Position numbers and translations under genes: made by a program. The notes under the pieces were generated by a model, which did no database searches, was not told the origin of the DNA, and was given only the letters and a program-made list of their open reading frames with translations. Of a DNA stretch of 64,000 nucleotides, positions 34,565-43,842 are shown piece by piece (the first letter of the stretch is position 1; each line of letters begins with the position of its first letter). The stretch is from Bacillota bacterium (lineage in GTDB: Bacteria > Bacillota > Clostridia > Acetivibrionales > DTU013). The stretch is from positions 102,578-166,577 of the forward strand of contig JAEZCO010000035.1 of assembly GCA_023433505.1 (NCBI GenBank), written 5' to 3'.

Positions 34565-34810
34565 TTCGGTAAAAGTTTGAATATGTTCGGATTAAGAGAC
34601 AATTACCTTGAAGCGGATTTGGAGAAAGCCATACTGATGGAGCTTGAGGCCTTCATTCTTGAATTCGGACACGGATTTTCGTTCGTAGAGAGGCAAAAGC
34701 GTATGATTGTGGGCAATGAGTATATCGTTCTTGATTTCTGTTCTACCACAGGATATTAAAACGGCTCGTCGCTGTTGAGTTGAAGCTCGGTGAATTCAAG
34801 GCTGTCATGA
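34565..34810 (+). pseudogene. remnant of a DUF1016 (YhcG-type) nuclease gene, frameshifted
   Basis: The frame around 34577-34745 reads MFGLRDNYLEADLEKAILME and FSFVERQKRMIVGNEYIVLD, typical of the C-terminal nuclease domain of DUF1016 proteins. A frameshift near 34740-34748 moves the continuation, YHRILKRLVAVELKLGEFKA, into another frame. The N-terminal two thirds are absent and the 3' part is lost after about 34810. This is a decayed piece of a gene often found in mobile or defence regions. Confidence 0.7.
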
Positions 34811-35323
34811 TGGCTGGCGCCGGAATTAAGGCAAGAGCCGTCCATGACAAAGGAGAATTTGTTGACATTCCAGAGGATGCCCATTTCAGCAGATTTGTCA
34901 ACGACACAGCGGGCGAGGAATTCCTGAAATATTTTCTCAGGCCTCTCCTGCCTAAGTTTTCCCCTCACTGCCAGAGATACCAGATTGAAATTTAAAGTAA
35001 ATACCTGGAGAATATTTGAGGGGTGAGAAAAAACTCACACCTCAAAACATAGATCTCGAAGGCGTTAGAAGTTTTCGAGGGTATTCTTTATATTTACAGG
35101 GGGCCATGCTGGATGGAGTTTGAAGGGTCGGCTCACATTAAAATAATTAAGACAGCTTAAAATTTTTAAGCACCTAAAAACGAAAAGAATTAAGAATTAA
35201 GAATTTTTTAGGATGGTCAGATTTGCTGGCATGCGGTATTCTAAGGATGAACCACAAACATATTAAATAATCACATCGGGATGCATTGCAGCAAAAGATC
35301 TTATTTAAGGAGGCCATGAATGG
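34811..35323. other. non-coding stretch before the carbohydrate locus
   Basis: About 510 bp without a credible gene. It has a hairpin at 35017-35044 (TGAGGGGTGAG ... CTCACACCTCA, one mismatch), an inverted repeat at 35155-35171 (GCTTAAAA-T-TTTTAAGC), and tandem AATTAAG units near 35190. I found no confident promoter for the permease operon. Confidence 0.5.
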
Positions 35324-36304
35324 ATGGAAGAGGCATCGAGGAGAGAATTCATAGCAAGTAGCCGAAACAATGCGCGGGCAAAGGTGATTGTTTCATTTAA
35401 AAAGGAAATAAAAGATTATTTGTTGTTTTACCTTCTTCCGTTACCCGGGCTTATAGCGATGTTGTTGTTTTCATACCTTCCTATGGCGGGGCTTTACATT
35501 GTATTTGAGCAGTATACTTTTAAAGGAGGGCTGTTCGGCAGTAAATTTGTTGGGCTCAAGAATTTTGCATTCTTTTTTTCAGATATGGGAAATGCGTTAC
35601 GAGCAACAGAAAATACTTTAGTTGTAAATGTTTTTGGGATTATTCTTGGGACCGTTGTCTCTGTTGCGCTGGCAGTCATGCTGAATGAGGTCAGAAGCAT
35701 GGGATTCAGGAGGCTTACGCAGTCCATGATCATTCTTCCTTATTTTATATCCTGGATTGTTGCCGGCTTGATCTCAATGGCCTTTCTTGACGAGAGCAAC
35801 GGTGTGGTCAACAAACTGATTGTTCAGCTTGGAGGCACGCCGGTGGCCTGGTACGAAAAACCATGGCTTTGGTGGCCGATTCTAATCCTCTCATCCATCT
35901 GGAAATATGCAGGCTATAACTCTATTATTTATTTTGCGGCATTAACCGGGTTTGACATAAGCTATTATGAAGCGGCAGAAATCGATGGCGCGACACGTCT
36001 GCAGAAGATTACCAAAATCACGCTGCCCTTACTCAAACCCACCATTATTATTATGTCTTTATTAGCGCTGGGAACTATTTTAAATGCTGACATTTCACAG
36101 GTCATCGGGCTTACGAACCTGAATCCGCTGCTGCTTGAAACGACGGATAACATCAATACCTATGTATATCGTTCGGCCGTGCAGCTGGGGCAGTTCGAAT
36201 CGGCATCCGCAGTCCAGCTTTATCAGTCGCTGTTTGGCTTCCTTCTGGTGCTGCTGTGCAATTGGCTTGTAAAGCTATATGATCCTGAATACAGTCTTTT
36301 TTAA
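35324..36304 (+). CDS. sugar ABC transporter permease (LplB type)
   Basis: CUT1-family permease, 326 aa, six membrane segments after a basic N-terminus. The EAA loop reads EAAEIDGATRLQKITKITLP (~217-236). AAGGAGG is 9 nt before the ATG. It opens a second lipoprotein-type sugar importer, here in the order permease, permease, receptor. Confidence 0.9.
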   Translation: MEEASRREFIASSRNNARAKVIVSFKKEIKDYLLFYLLPLPGLIAMLLFSYLPMAGLYIVFEQYTFKGGLFGSKFVGLKNFAFFFSDMGNALRATENTLVVNVFGIILGTVVSVALAVMLNEVRSMGFRRLTQSMIILPYFISWIVAGLISMAFLDESNGVVNKLIVQLGGTPVAWYEKPWLWWPILILSSIWKYAGYNSIIYFAALTGFDISYYEAAEIDGATRLQKITKITLPLLKPTIIIMSLLALGTILNADISQVIGLTNLNPLLLETTDNINTYVYRSAVQLGQFESASAVQLYQSLFGFLLVLLCNWLVKLYDPEYSLF

Positions 36305-36320
36305 CTGGGAGGTGTAAAAA

Positions 36321-37217
36321 ATGAAGAGAGCAATAATTTCAGACAGAACTGTAAACGGGATTTTTTACATTACGATAGCCTTCTTTGCGCTGGCATGCGT
36401 TGTTCCGTTTCTGCTTATATTATCCGTATCCTTATCCAATGAGCATGCGGTGTCGTTAAGGGGATTTTCACTGATACCCATGGGCCTCACCCTGTATACC
36501 TATACGTATTTGTTTATCAATAAAGGGATTGTTATATTGGAAGCCTACGAAATTACATTTGCCGTATTAATTCTGGGAACGCTGTTTTCAGTTTTTGTAA
36601 CAACCTGCTATTCGTATGCGGCGTCTTTCAAAAAATTCCGTTTTGCCAATGCACTTTCCTTCATCGCGTGGTTTACAATGATTTTTAACGGCGGATTGCT
36701 GCCGTGGTATATTCTGACCACGAAATATTACCACCTTAAAAACAATTTGTTTGCCCTATTTGTGCCCTATGCCATGAATGTTTTTTATATGTTCGTCATG
36801 CGGAATTTTTTTAAGTCGATTTCCTCGGAATATGTGGAGTCCGCAAAAATTGACGGCGCAGGGAACCTTAGAATATTCGCGACCATCGTCCTTCCCATTG
36901 CCAAGGTAGGACTCATTACCATTACGCTTTTCTACGCCCTCGGTTACTGGAACGATTTTTACCTTGCGTTTATGCTGATCAGCAAGCAGCGGCTCTATCC
37001 CATGCAGATGCTGCTCTATGCGATGGAATCGAACATTATGTACCTGGCAAATTCGAATACCGGATTGGCCCAGCATGGGGCAAGCACCATGGTCATCCCG
37101 CTCATGACCACCCGGATGGCAGTCGCCTGTATTGCGATTGGTCCTATCATCATTTTTTATCCCTTTGCCCAGAGATACTTTGTGAAAGGCCTAACCGTTG
37201 GGGCAATCAAAGGTTGA
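36321..37217 (+). CDS. sugar ABC transporter permease (YtcP/LplC type)
   Basis: Partner permease, 298 aa, starting after a 16 nt gap. EAA-type loop VESAKIDGAGNLRIFATIVL and the C-terminal VKGLTVGAIKG mark the family. GGGAGGTG precedes the ATG. Confidence 0.9.
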   Translation: MKRAIISDRTVNGIFYITIAFFALACVVPFLLILSVSLSNEHAVSLRGFSLIPMGLTLYTYTYLFINKGIVILEAYEITFAVLILGTLFSVFVTTCYSYAASFKKFRFANALSFIAWFTMIFNGGLLPWYILTTKYYHLKNNLFALFVPYAMNVFYMFVMRNFFKSISSEYVESAKIDGAGNLRIFATIVLPIAKVGLITITLFYALGYWNDFYLAFMLISKQRLYPMQMLLYAMESNIMYLANSNTGLAQHGASTMVIPLMTTRMAVACIAIGPIIIFYPFAQRYFVKGLTVGAIKG

Positions 37218-37375
37218 TTTTGCAACTCAAGCTTTTAGTACGGGGAATGGTCTTGGATTGTCGTCCTTTATGGCCATATCGGCTGACAAGTGACCATTGT
37301 CGGTATTATATAGAATAGTCCCGGGATTAAAACAAGCGTATTATCAAAAACGGAAAAATGAAGGAGGTCAATTGA

Positions 37376-38923
37376 ATGGTAAAAAGACTGGTATCAATTC
37401 TTCTTGTAACTGCCATAGGGATTACATTCATGGCTGCATGCGCCAAAAAGGAAAACGGGGACGCGACTACTTCGGCGGCTGCGGTTACCAGCGCGGCTCC
37501 TGCGAACGGCTCTGCCACTGCTGAAAATGAAATTCCCAAGGAAGTCGCCAAATTAAACATTGTAAACTTTGGAGATGTTACACCCAGAAGGACTGAGTTT
37601 TTTACAAAAGAACTTCACGATGCGCTTTTAAAAGATTTGAATATTGATCTGACGGTCACGATATTTCCCTGGGACAGCAATCAGCCCGAGCTGATGGCAG
37701 CATCCGGTGAAGATTTTTCAACCTTTTCCGGCGCGTGCGGAGGCTTCTCACAGGCTGTGGCAAAAGGCTGGTGGCTGGAGATTTCCAAAGCGGACCTGGA
37801 CAAATATTGCCCGGATTTGCAAAAGATCAGAGTCCCTTACGGCTATGATGATGCGACGATAAACGGAAAGATATACGGCATACCCCTTGGTAATAAGCCG
37901 TATGCAGGTGAAATGCAGACGCTGATGGTCCGGCAGGATTTGCTGGACGAGGTCGGGGTTACCGAATTGAAGACGGTAGACGATCTGACCAATGCCATGA
38001 AGCTTGTTCACGAGAAGCATCCGGACTACACAATGGATGTGGAGGCGGGAGAAACCGCGGAATATCTGCGGGGATTGCTGGAGCCGAACCAGTTGGTAAC
38101 CTTCTATGACAGGTCCTATCCTTATATTTATATGGACAGTCTGGCAAAGGACGATAAGATCTACAGCTGGCTTGAATCCAACGAATTCAAAAATGTTTGC
38201 CAGCTGAACGAAAAGTGGAAGAAAATGGGCTTCATCGATTCCAAAAGCCTTTCCAACCGGCCGCAGCTATTGGCGGATTGGAAGGCAGGAAAGGCATTTG
38301 CCTATACTGGTACTCCGGCGAGGCCTATGGAGGAACTTCCCGGCCTTCAAAAGTCGGTACCCAACGCAAAGCTGAAGCTATATACCTTCGGTACCCAACC
38401 TTTCATGTATTCCGGCTCTTCAAACGTCACATACAGCATTTCCTCCGCAAGTACGAATCTGACCCGTTACCTCATGTTTTTCAACTGGATGTGCAAGAGT
38501 CAAGAGAACTATGACTTACTTTCCTACGGAGTTAAGGGCAAAGATTATACGCTGGAAGGCGATCGCGTCAAGCGGATTACGGCGGATGCATTCTGGGATG
38601 AATGGCAGATTGCAAATACTACCTATATGCGCTATGACACAACGGTGAGCGATGAGTTTATAGCAGCCTATAAAAAGAATGACGAAGGGGCCCTTCGGTC
38701 AAAAATAACCGGCTTTACGCTGGATGAAGCCGATTTAAAAGCGGAAGAGGCAAAAATGCAGGCAGTATGGCAGGAAAAGGTGATTCCTCTGGAATGTGGT
38801 TTCTTAAATTATGACAAGGATTTCCCGGCGGTTATAAAAGCAATGAAGGATGCGGGTCTCGACAAATATGTCGCAGAATTCCAGAAGCAGTTCTCCGAAT
38901 GGTATGCCGCTCAGCCCAAGTAA
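37376..38923 (+). CDS. extracellular sugar-binding lipoprotein
   Basis: Receptor of 515 aa for the importer. Lipoprotein signal MVKRLVSILLVTAIGITFMAAC (Cys22), an Ala/Thr/Ser-rich linker, then a family 1 binding-protein fold rich in Trp and Tyr (NYDLLSYGVKGKDYTLEGD, a segment typical of LplA-type receptors). AAGGAGG precedes the ATG. Ligand unknown; the downstream GH2 and DUF4038 enzymes suggest a plant or bacterial glycan oligosaccharide. Confidence 0.87.
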   Translation: MVKRLVSILLVTAIGITFMAACAKKENGDATTSAAAVTSAAPANGSATAENEIPKEVAKLNIVNFGDVTPRRTEFFTKELHDALLKDLNIDLTVTIFPWDSNQPELMAASGEDFSTFSGACGGFSQAVAKGWWLEISKADLDKYCPDLQKIRVPYGYDDATINGKIYGIPLGNKPYAGEMQTLMVRQDLLDEVGVTELKTVDDLTNAMKLVHEKHPDYTMDVEAGETAEYLRGLLEPNQLVTFYDRSYPYIYMDSLAKDDKIYSWLESNEFKNVCQLNEKWKKMGFIDSKSLSNRPQLLADWKAGKAFAYTGTPARPMEELPGLQKSVPNAKLKLYTFGTQPFMYSGSSNVTYSISSASTNLTRYLMFFNWMCKSQENYDLLSYGVKGKDYTLEGDRVKRITADAFWDEWQIANTTYMRYDTTVSDEFIAAYKKNDEGALRSKITGFTLDEADLKAEEAKMQAVWQEKVIPLECGFLNYDKDFPAVIKAMKDAGLDKYVAEFQKQFSEWYAAQPK

Positions 38924-38952
38924 ATGCCCCATCAAATGAAAGAAGTACCCCG

Positions 38953-38993
38953 CAATGAGGATGCCGATGACGCATCGGTATCCTCATTGTTTC
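38953..38993 (+). terminator. 17-bp stem-loop after the receptor gene
   Basis: CAATGAGGATGCCGATG-ACG-CATCGGTATCCTCATTG followed by TTT. A strong hairpin with a short T-run: a partial terminator or message stabiliser. Confidence 0.6.
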
Positions 38994-39115
38994 CGTAAGG
39001 ATCACTTAAAATAATACATAGTCGGCAGACGGTTGCACTTCAGCGCCACAACAAAAGGAAGGCAGCGATAGGAAGGTTTATGGGTTAAGAGTAAGAAAGA
39101 GAGGTAAGAAGAAGT

Positions 39116-41161
39116 ATGAAAAAAGGTTTTAAAAGTAAATTGGTTATATTTACTATCCTTGCGATGTTGGTCATGACTTCAGGCTTTCCTTTAACGGCAG
39201 CAAATGCAGATACTACGAGAGACCCGGCATTTTGGCCGTTTAGCAGCACCAGCCCCTGGAATATGCCACTGGGCAGCGGCGCTACCTATGCGGCTATCAA
39301 TTCCCCTGTATTTAAACCGGCGAGCGGTGCATATTTTTATTTACAGAGCGATTCATATTCCCATCCGGTATTTATTGGTTCGGCATCCGACCCGTTAAGG
39401 ACCATCACCCGATACGCGGATTATGATTATACCACGCAATATAACCCTCCGCAAACCGCTACGGTCCGTATCCCAACCTATGCCATGCCTGCGGGCAATA
39501 CCGACCAGCATATGCATGTGATTGATGAAAACCATACCACCGTCACGGAAGGCTGGCTTGTCCGGAAGACTCCCGGCCAGAATGCCTATACCGGCAACTT
39601 TGATGCGATTGCCATGGTTCAGAACAGCCTGACGGACAACGGTGTTTATTCCTCCTGGCATGGTGTGCGGGCCTATGGCGGATCAGTACTGGGCGGCTTG
39701 ATCCGTAAAGGGGAGCTGACCAACGGAATTCCCCATGCGGTTGCGCTGATCGTATCCAACAATGCGTTGAACAAGAACGGCCCCAGCGGGAATCCCTACG
39801 TATGGCCTGCATCCAGTGCCGACAGCAACTATGCGTCCGCATACGGCTCCACAGGAAATATCTACATGGGGTCGCTGTTAGCAATTCCCATGTCCGTTGA
39901 CTTAAGCACTTTGGGCCTGTCTACCGCAGCATACAATTTTGCTTATGCGCTGCAGCATTATGGCGGCTATATTGTGGATACCATGGGACCCGGTTACAAC
40001 TCATGCTACTCACAGGTTGAAATTGCCGCACAGGACGAGGTGGACCCGTATCTGGGGGATGAAATCAGAGCAAAGCTTGCATCGCTTCTTAAAGTGGTAA
40101 CAAATAATTCCCAGAGCAATGTGGGCGGTCCCGGGACAAGGGTTGCGCCGACAGCACCGCCAATGGCAGTACCCTCACCCGTGCCTGCCCCCACTCCGAT
40201 TCCTACGGCGGCCCCTGCGTCCGGTTGGGTGAACGTCGAGGATACCGATCCCGGTATATCCTATGTAGGGAACGCTTGGGGAACTTTTCCGGATTACAGG
40301 TATACTTCAGGTACTGCGCATTACAACAACGGCTTTGACACAAGCCAATATTGCCAGTTTACCTTTTCAGGTACCCAGGCAAAGATATACGGTACGAAGT
40401 ATTCCGGCGGCGGCGTCCCGGATATCTATGTGGATAATGTGAAAAAGGCGAGCCCGAATTTAATGGTGTACCCAAGGCAGGACAGGCAGCTGATTTATGA
40501 CACCGGCGTGCTGAGCAACGGTTCACATACCGTTAAGATCAAAGCTACAAATAACGGTGACGTGGTGGACTATTGGTTCAATCTGGATTACTATACGTAT
40601 AACAGCAACGGCTCCACACCGACGCCGACGCCCACACGGACACCGACACCGACGCCGACCTCAACGCCCACACCGGCCCCCACGCCGACGCCGACCTCCA
40701 CTTCAACTATATACATAGGCGAACAAAGCAGCAATCTCAGCTCGACGGATTATAATGCAGGAAATATGATGGTCTCGCAAAATGCTGTACTAAGCCAGAC
40801 CGCCGCAATTCAGAGCTTGAGCCTGTATGTCGTAACAACCGGAAGCGGAAATCTGCGGCTGGGTATTTATGACAGCACCGGCCCCAACGGAGGCCCCGGC
40901 GCCTTAAAGGCTGCCACGGATTCATTTGCGGCAAAGAAAGGCTGGAATACCAAGTCCGTTGTGACGCCAGTGTCCTTATCGCCTGGAACCTACTGGATTG
41001 CGGCGTTGCCCTCCACGAATTCTATGGTCTTCAAGGCCGACTGGAGTACAGGCGTCCTCAAATATTACAGCTATACGTTTGGCGCGATGCCAGGCACATT
41101 TTCCACAGCTCCTTCCAGTGACACGGGGCATTGGGCCTTTTATGCTACCTTAACCCCATAA
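39116..41161 (+). CDS. large secreted modular protein, unknown N-terminal domain
   Basis: Secreted 681 aa protein; the signal peptide ends near ANA-DT (~31-32). Domain 1 (~33-340) begins FWPFSSTSPWNMPLGSGA and contains HMHVIDENHTT, SSWHGVRAYGG, RKGELTNGIPHA and YALQHYGGYIVD; similar segments occur in unannotated secreted proteins of soil bacteria, perhaps polysaccharide-active. A Pro/Thr linker (343-370) leads to a galactose-binding-like sandwich (~370-495, ending SNGSHTVKIKATNNG). A TPTPT linker (499-531) leads to a C-terminal beta-rich domain (532-681). No enzyme motif identified. Probably acts on the glycan whose fragments the importer takes up. Confidence 0.75.
   Translation: MKKGFKSKLVIFTILAMLVMTSGFPLTAANADTTRDPAFWPFSSTSPWNMPLGSGATYAAINSPVFKPASGAYFYLQSDSYSHPVFIGSASDPLRTITRYADYDYTTQYNPPQTATVRIPTYAMPAGNTDQHMHVIDENHTTVTEGWLVRKTPGQNAYTGNFDAIAMVQNSLTDNGVYSSWHGVRAYGGSVLGGLIRKGELTNGIPHAVALIVSNNALNKNGPSGNPYVWPASSADSNYASAYGSTGNIYMGSLLAIPMSVDLSTLGLSTAAYNFAYALQHYGGYIVDTMGPGYNSCYSQVEIAAQDEVDPYLGDEIRAKLASLLKVVTNNSQSNVGGPGTRVAPTAPPMAVPSPVPAPTPIPTAAPASGWVNVEDTDPGISYVGNAWGTFPDYRYTSGTAHYNNGFDTSQYCQFTFSGTQAKIYGTKYSGGGVPDIYVDNVKKASPNLMVYPRQDRQLIYDTGVLSNGSHTVKIKATNNGDVVDYWFNLDYYTYNSNGSTPTPTPTRTPTPTPTSTPTPAPTPTPTSTSTIYIGEQSSNLSSTDYNAGNMMVSQNAVLSQTAAIQSLSLYVVTTGSGNLRLGIYDSTGPNGGPGALKAATDSFAAKKGWNTKSVVTPVSLSPGTYWIAALPSTNSMVFKADWSTGVLKYYSYTFGAMPGTFSTAPSSDTGHWAFYATLTP
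40610..40706 (+). repeat. low-complexity Thr-Pro coding repeat
   Basis: Tandem ACNCCN codons encode the TPTPTPTRTPTPTPT linker, a flexible and probably glycosylated spacer. Prone to length variation. Confidence 0.85.
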
Positions 41162-41220
41162 ACGTCTTTAAGGCAAGAAAGGAGCCGGGCCGGGAATTCG
41201 TTGATATGTTACTATTTTCG

Positions 41221-41256
41221 GAGGGTGCTGACAGGTGAAAGCCTGTTAGCACCCTC
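41221..41256 (+). other. 15-bp stem-loop between secreted-protein and GH2 genes
   Basis: GAGGGTGCTGACAGG-TGAAAG-CCTGTTAGCACCCTC (one G-U pair). No T-run follows; likely sets the 3' end of the upstream message. Confidence 0.6.
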
Positions 41257-41300
41257 ATTGGACGAAGCAAAATGAAAAATATCAGGATGGAGGCGTCAAA

Positions 41301-43763
41301 ATGGAAAAAAGCAAGATCACGGAATGGGTGGAACTGGATAAGGATAGGAAATGGGAACTTTTAAGGTATTATTATAATGCGGCGGGGTCGTTTTATCCTC
41401 CCCAGGGGCAAGTGGTACATGACCATGAAATCCAGGAATGCATCGGCAGATTCAAGGAAAAACCATTACCGCAGATAAGACGGGAAATCCCTCTGAAGGA
41501 CTGGAAATTCATCCTTGACGAAAAAGCCGAAGGCGTAAGGCAGGGCTATTATTCCGGCGAGTGCGACGAGAGCGGGTGGGAAAGCGTATCCATCCCGCAC
41601 TCATACCGGTTTATCCCCGACAATCCGGTGAAATTCGGAAAGTCCAGCGATGGGATTTATGAAATGCCGGAGGGAAACGGCTTCAATATCTGGAGAGGCG
41701 ATTATTCGACCTGGTATAAACACCGGCTCCGCCTGGGCCCCATCGAAAAAAACAGCATCGCCCGTCTCAGATTCGACAGCATCAACCTCATTAGCAGCGT
41801 GTGGGTCAATGATATCCCTGTGATGATGGACCATTATGGGCTATACCCATACGAGATGGATATAAGTGAAGAATTGGCCGCAGGCAGCCTGGAAGATGTC
41901 GTGGTTGCAGTAAAAGCCGACAACATTGTCAGCAATGCGCCGGTCATGTTTTCAAACGGAATGCAGTTAGGCTATGTCAATTCGGACTATGCTCAGGATG
42001 AGAGGGAATGGTACATGCACGACGATGCATTTTCCGGGATTGCAGGAGATGCCATTCTGTCTGTCAGAAATGAAAATTATCTTGATAACGTCTTTTTTGT
42101 GACGGAGGAAATAGCGGGGCAAAAGGCGGATATCCTGTGCAGAATTCATTTGAGGAATACCACCTGGAAAAGGTTTACGGGTAAAGTCAGGCTGGAAATC
42201 AAAAAGTGGACTCCTGAAGAGGGCTCCAGTGTCCAGACAGTATACGGGGATGCAAGTATACTTCCGATGAGCGAGCAGAGGCTGGAGGTGCGCTTCTGCA
42301 TGCAGGAGGCGGAATACTGGAGCACAGATACGCCTTGTTTGTATCTGGCCCATGTGGTATTGGAGGATGCGGCGGGGACGGATATCGACGATATCTTTGA
42401 AAGCTTCGGCGTCCGGACCATAAAAACAGAGGGAAGCCATATTCTTCTCAACGGGAAAAGGATCACTCCGCGAGGGTCTCATAATTCTACCCACTGCCAT
42501 GGGGAATCCATGATTTGCCCAAGCGACAATTTGATTGTAAAGGATATATTGCTTCATAAGAAACTGGGAGCTATTTGTTCAAGATGGCCCAGTGATTCCA
42601 AGGTTCATTATAAAAGGATCGCCGACTACTGTGACCAGCTTGGCTATATGCTGTCGTGGTGCGGATATTTCGAAATGTGGACAATTCATCCACAGGCGGA
42701 ACTGTATGCAACAAGGGATGTCAAAGCCGTTGTAAGGTCGCTCCGGAACTGCCCCAGCATTATATCCTGGGAGATGGGAGATGAACCTTATCTCACAAAC
42801 CGGGCGCATAAAAGGATCAAATGGTACGAGCAAATGTACAAACTGGTTGCCGAAGAGGACGAATCAAGGCTCATCATTCCTTCCGGACATTGGAGCGGCG
42901 ACCTTGTGGAAAGAATCCGGAATTACGAGGGGGAAAATCTTAGCATGGAGGACAAACGGGCGCGTGTGCTGGAGGAGATCCCCATATACAATGCGGAGCA
43001 TGCGGTATGGGATTACCATTATGTACCCGGCTGCGGTCTGGATTCCCCGCCCTGCTATCACTATGTCAATCTTGTAAAGAATTCTCTTGCCGGACAAAGA
43101 TTTACCGTATTTACCGAGTTTGGGACCAACGGGCTTCCCGACCCCGAAAAGGTGAAAGAGATCTACGGAGGCTTTAAATGGACTACAAGTCCGTATTATC
43201 CCGTCCATAGGGATAATGCCGACATAGGGTTATACGGAAGGGTGATCAGGCAGGAGGACTGGAGAGAGACTCAGGCCTGCCAGGCAATGATTCTCAGCAA
43301 CCTGATAGGCTATCTTCGGGAGAGCCCCGATGAAATCGGTGCATTCCATTTCGTGACTATGTTTGACTGGTCCACATTTTACTTCGGCTTGATTGATGCG
43401 GCCGGAAACTGCAAGCTGGCGTTTTCCGTAGCGCAAAACTGCTTCCAAACTCTTCATGTTTCAGGCTTGCATGGAAATACAGTCGTAAATAGAAGCGACA
43501 GAATCACAGTCACGGCAAGCAATTTTGGTGAAAATGTTTCAAATCTGCGGCTGGAGATCAGCGTCAGGGATTCCGGGCTGCGTGAAATCAAAAGAGATGC
43601 TTTTCAAATCCCGGAAATCAAAGGCGACTCCGCAGTTACCAAGCTCACGGAAGAATTCAGTATGGCAGAGGTTGAGCCGGGCTTGCACAGCATTGAGTAC
43701 CGCCTTATAAATCCCTTTGGGAAGGAAGTCTCCAGGAGCATGGAGGTATTCTTCGCGGAATAA
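41301..43763 (+). CDS. glycoside hydrolase family 2 enzyme
   Basis: Retaining exo-glycosidase of 820 aa: N-terminal jelly-roll, beta-sandwich, TIM barrel, C-terminal sandwich. The sugar-binding domain has WKFILDEKAEG and YKHRLRL; the barrel has SIISWEMGDEPYL, carrying the acid/base Glu, and FTEFGTNG, carrying the nucleophile Glu. The Asn normally before the acid/base Glu is Asp here. No signal peptide, so it works on imported oligosaccharides. GATGGAGG precedes the ATG. Substrate (galactoside, glucuronide, mannoside) cannot be told. Confidence 0.85.
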   Translation: MEKSKITEWVELDKDRKWELLRYYYNAAGSFYPPQGQVVHDHEIQECIGRFKEKPLPQIRREIPLKDWKFILDEKAEGVRQGYYSGECDESGWESVSIPHSYRFIPDNPVKFGKSSDGIYEMPEGNGFNIWRGDYSTWYKHRLRLGPIEKNSIARLRFDSINLISSVWVNDIPVMMDHYGLYPYEMDISEELAAGSLEDVVVAVKADNIVSNAPVMFSNGMQLGYVNSDYAQDEREWYMHDDAFSGIAGDAILSVRNENYLDNVFFVTEEIAGQKADILCRIHLRNTTWKRFTGKVRLEIKKWTPEEGSSVQTVYGDASILPMSEQRLEVRFCMQEAEYWSTDTPCLYLAHVVLEDAAGTDIDDIFESFGVRTIKTEGSHILLNGKRITPRGSHNSTHCHGESMICPSDNLIVKDILLHKKLGAICSRWPSDSKVHYKRIADYCDQLGYMLSWCGYFEMWTIHPQAELYATRDVKAVVRSLRNCPSIISWEMGDEPYLTNRAHKRIKWYEQMYKLVAEEDESRLIIPSGHWSGDLVERIRNYEGENLSMEDKRARVLEEIPIYNAEHAVWDYHYVPGCGLDSPPCYHYVNLVKNSLAGQRFTVFTEFGTNGLPDPEKVKEIYGGFKWTTSPYYPVHRDNADIGLYGRVIRQEDWRETQACQAMILSNLIGYLRESPDEIGAFHFVTMFDWSTFYFGLIDAAGNCKLAFSVAQNCFQTLHVSGLHGNTVVNRSDRITVTASNFGENVSNLRLEISVRDSGLREIKRDAFQIPEIKGDSAVTKLTEEFSMAEVEPGLHSIEYRLINPFGKEVSRSMEVFFAE

Positions 43764-43842
43764 GCAAGGTCCCTTTAATTAACGGAAACACCTATACGAT
43801 TCAACTGCTGCAAGAAATATAGTATAACCGGAGGACGAATTT

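Noticed and set aside
34545..34580. GCGAATAGCTCAGCTTCGGTAA looks like the D-arm region of a tRNA
   Set aside because: No acceptor stem, anticodon arm or T-arm (GGTTCRA) can be found downstream; the sequence runs straight into the DUF1016 remnant.
34780..34995. 71-codon frame continuing from the DUF1016 remnant as a separate gene
   Set aside because: Its first part is clearly the frameshifted DUF1016 domain (VELKLGEFKA); the rest has no recognisable protein features.
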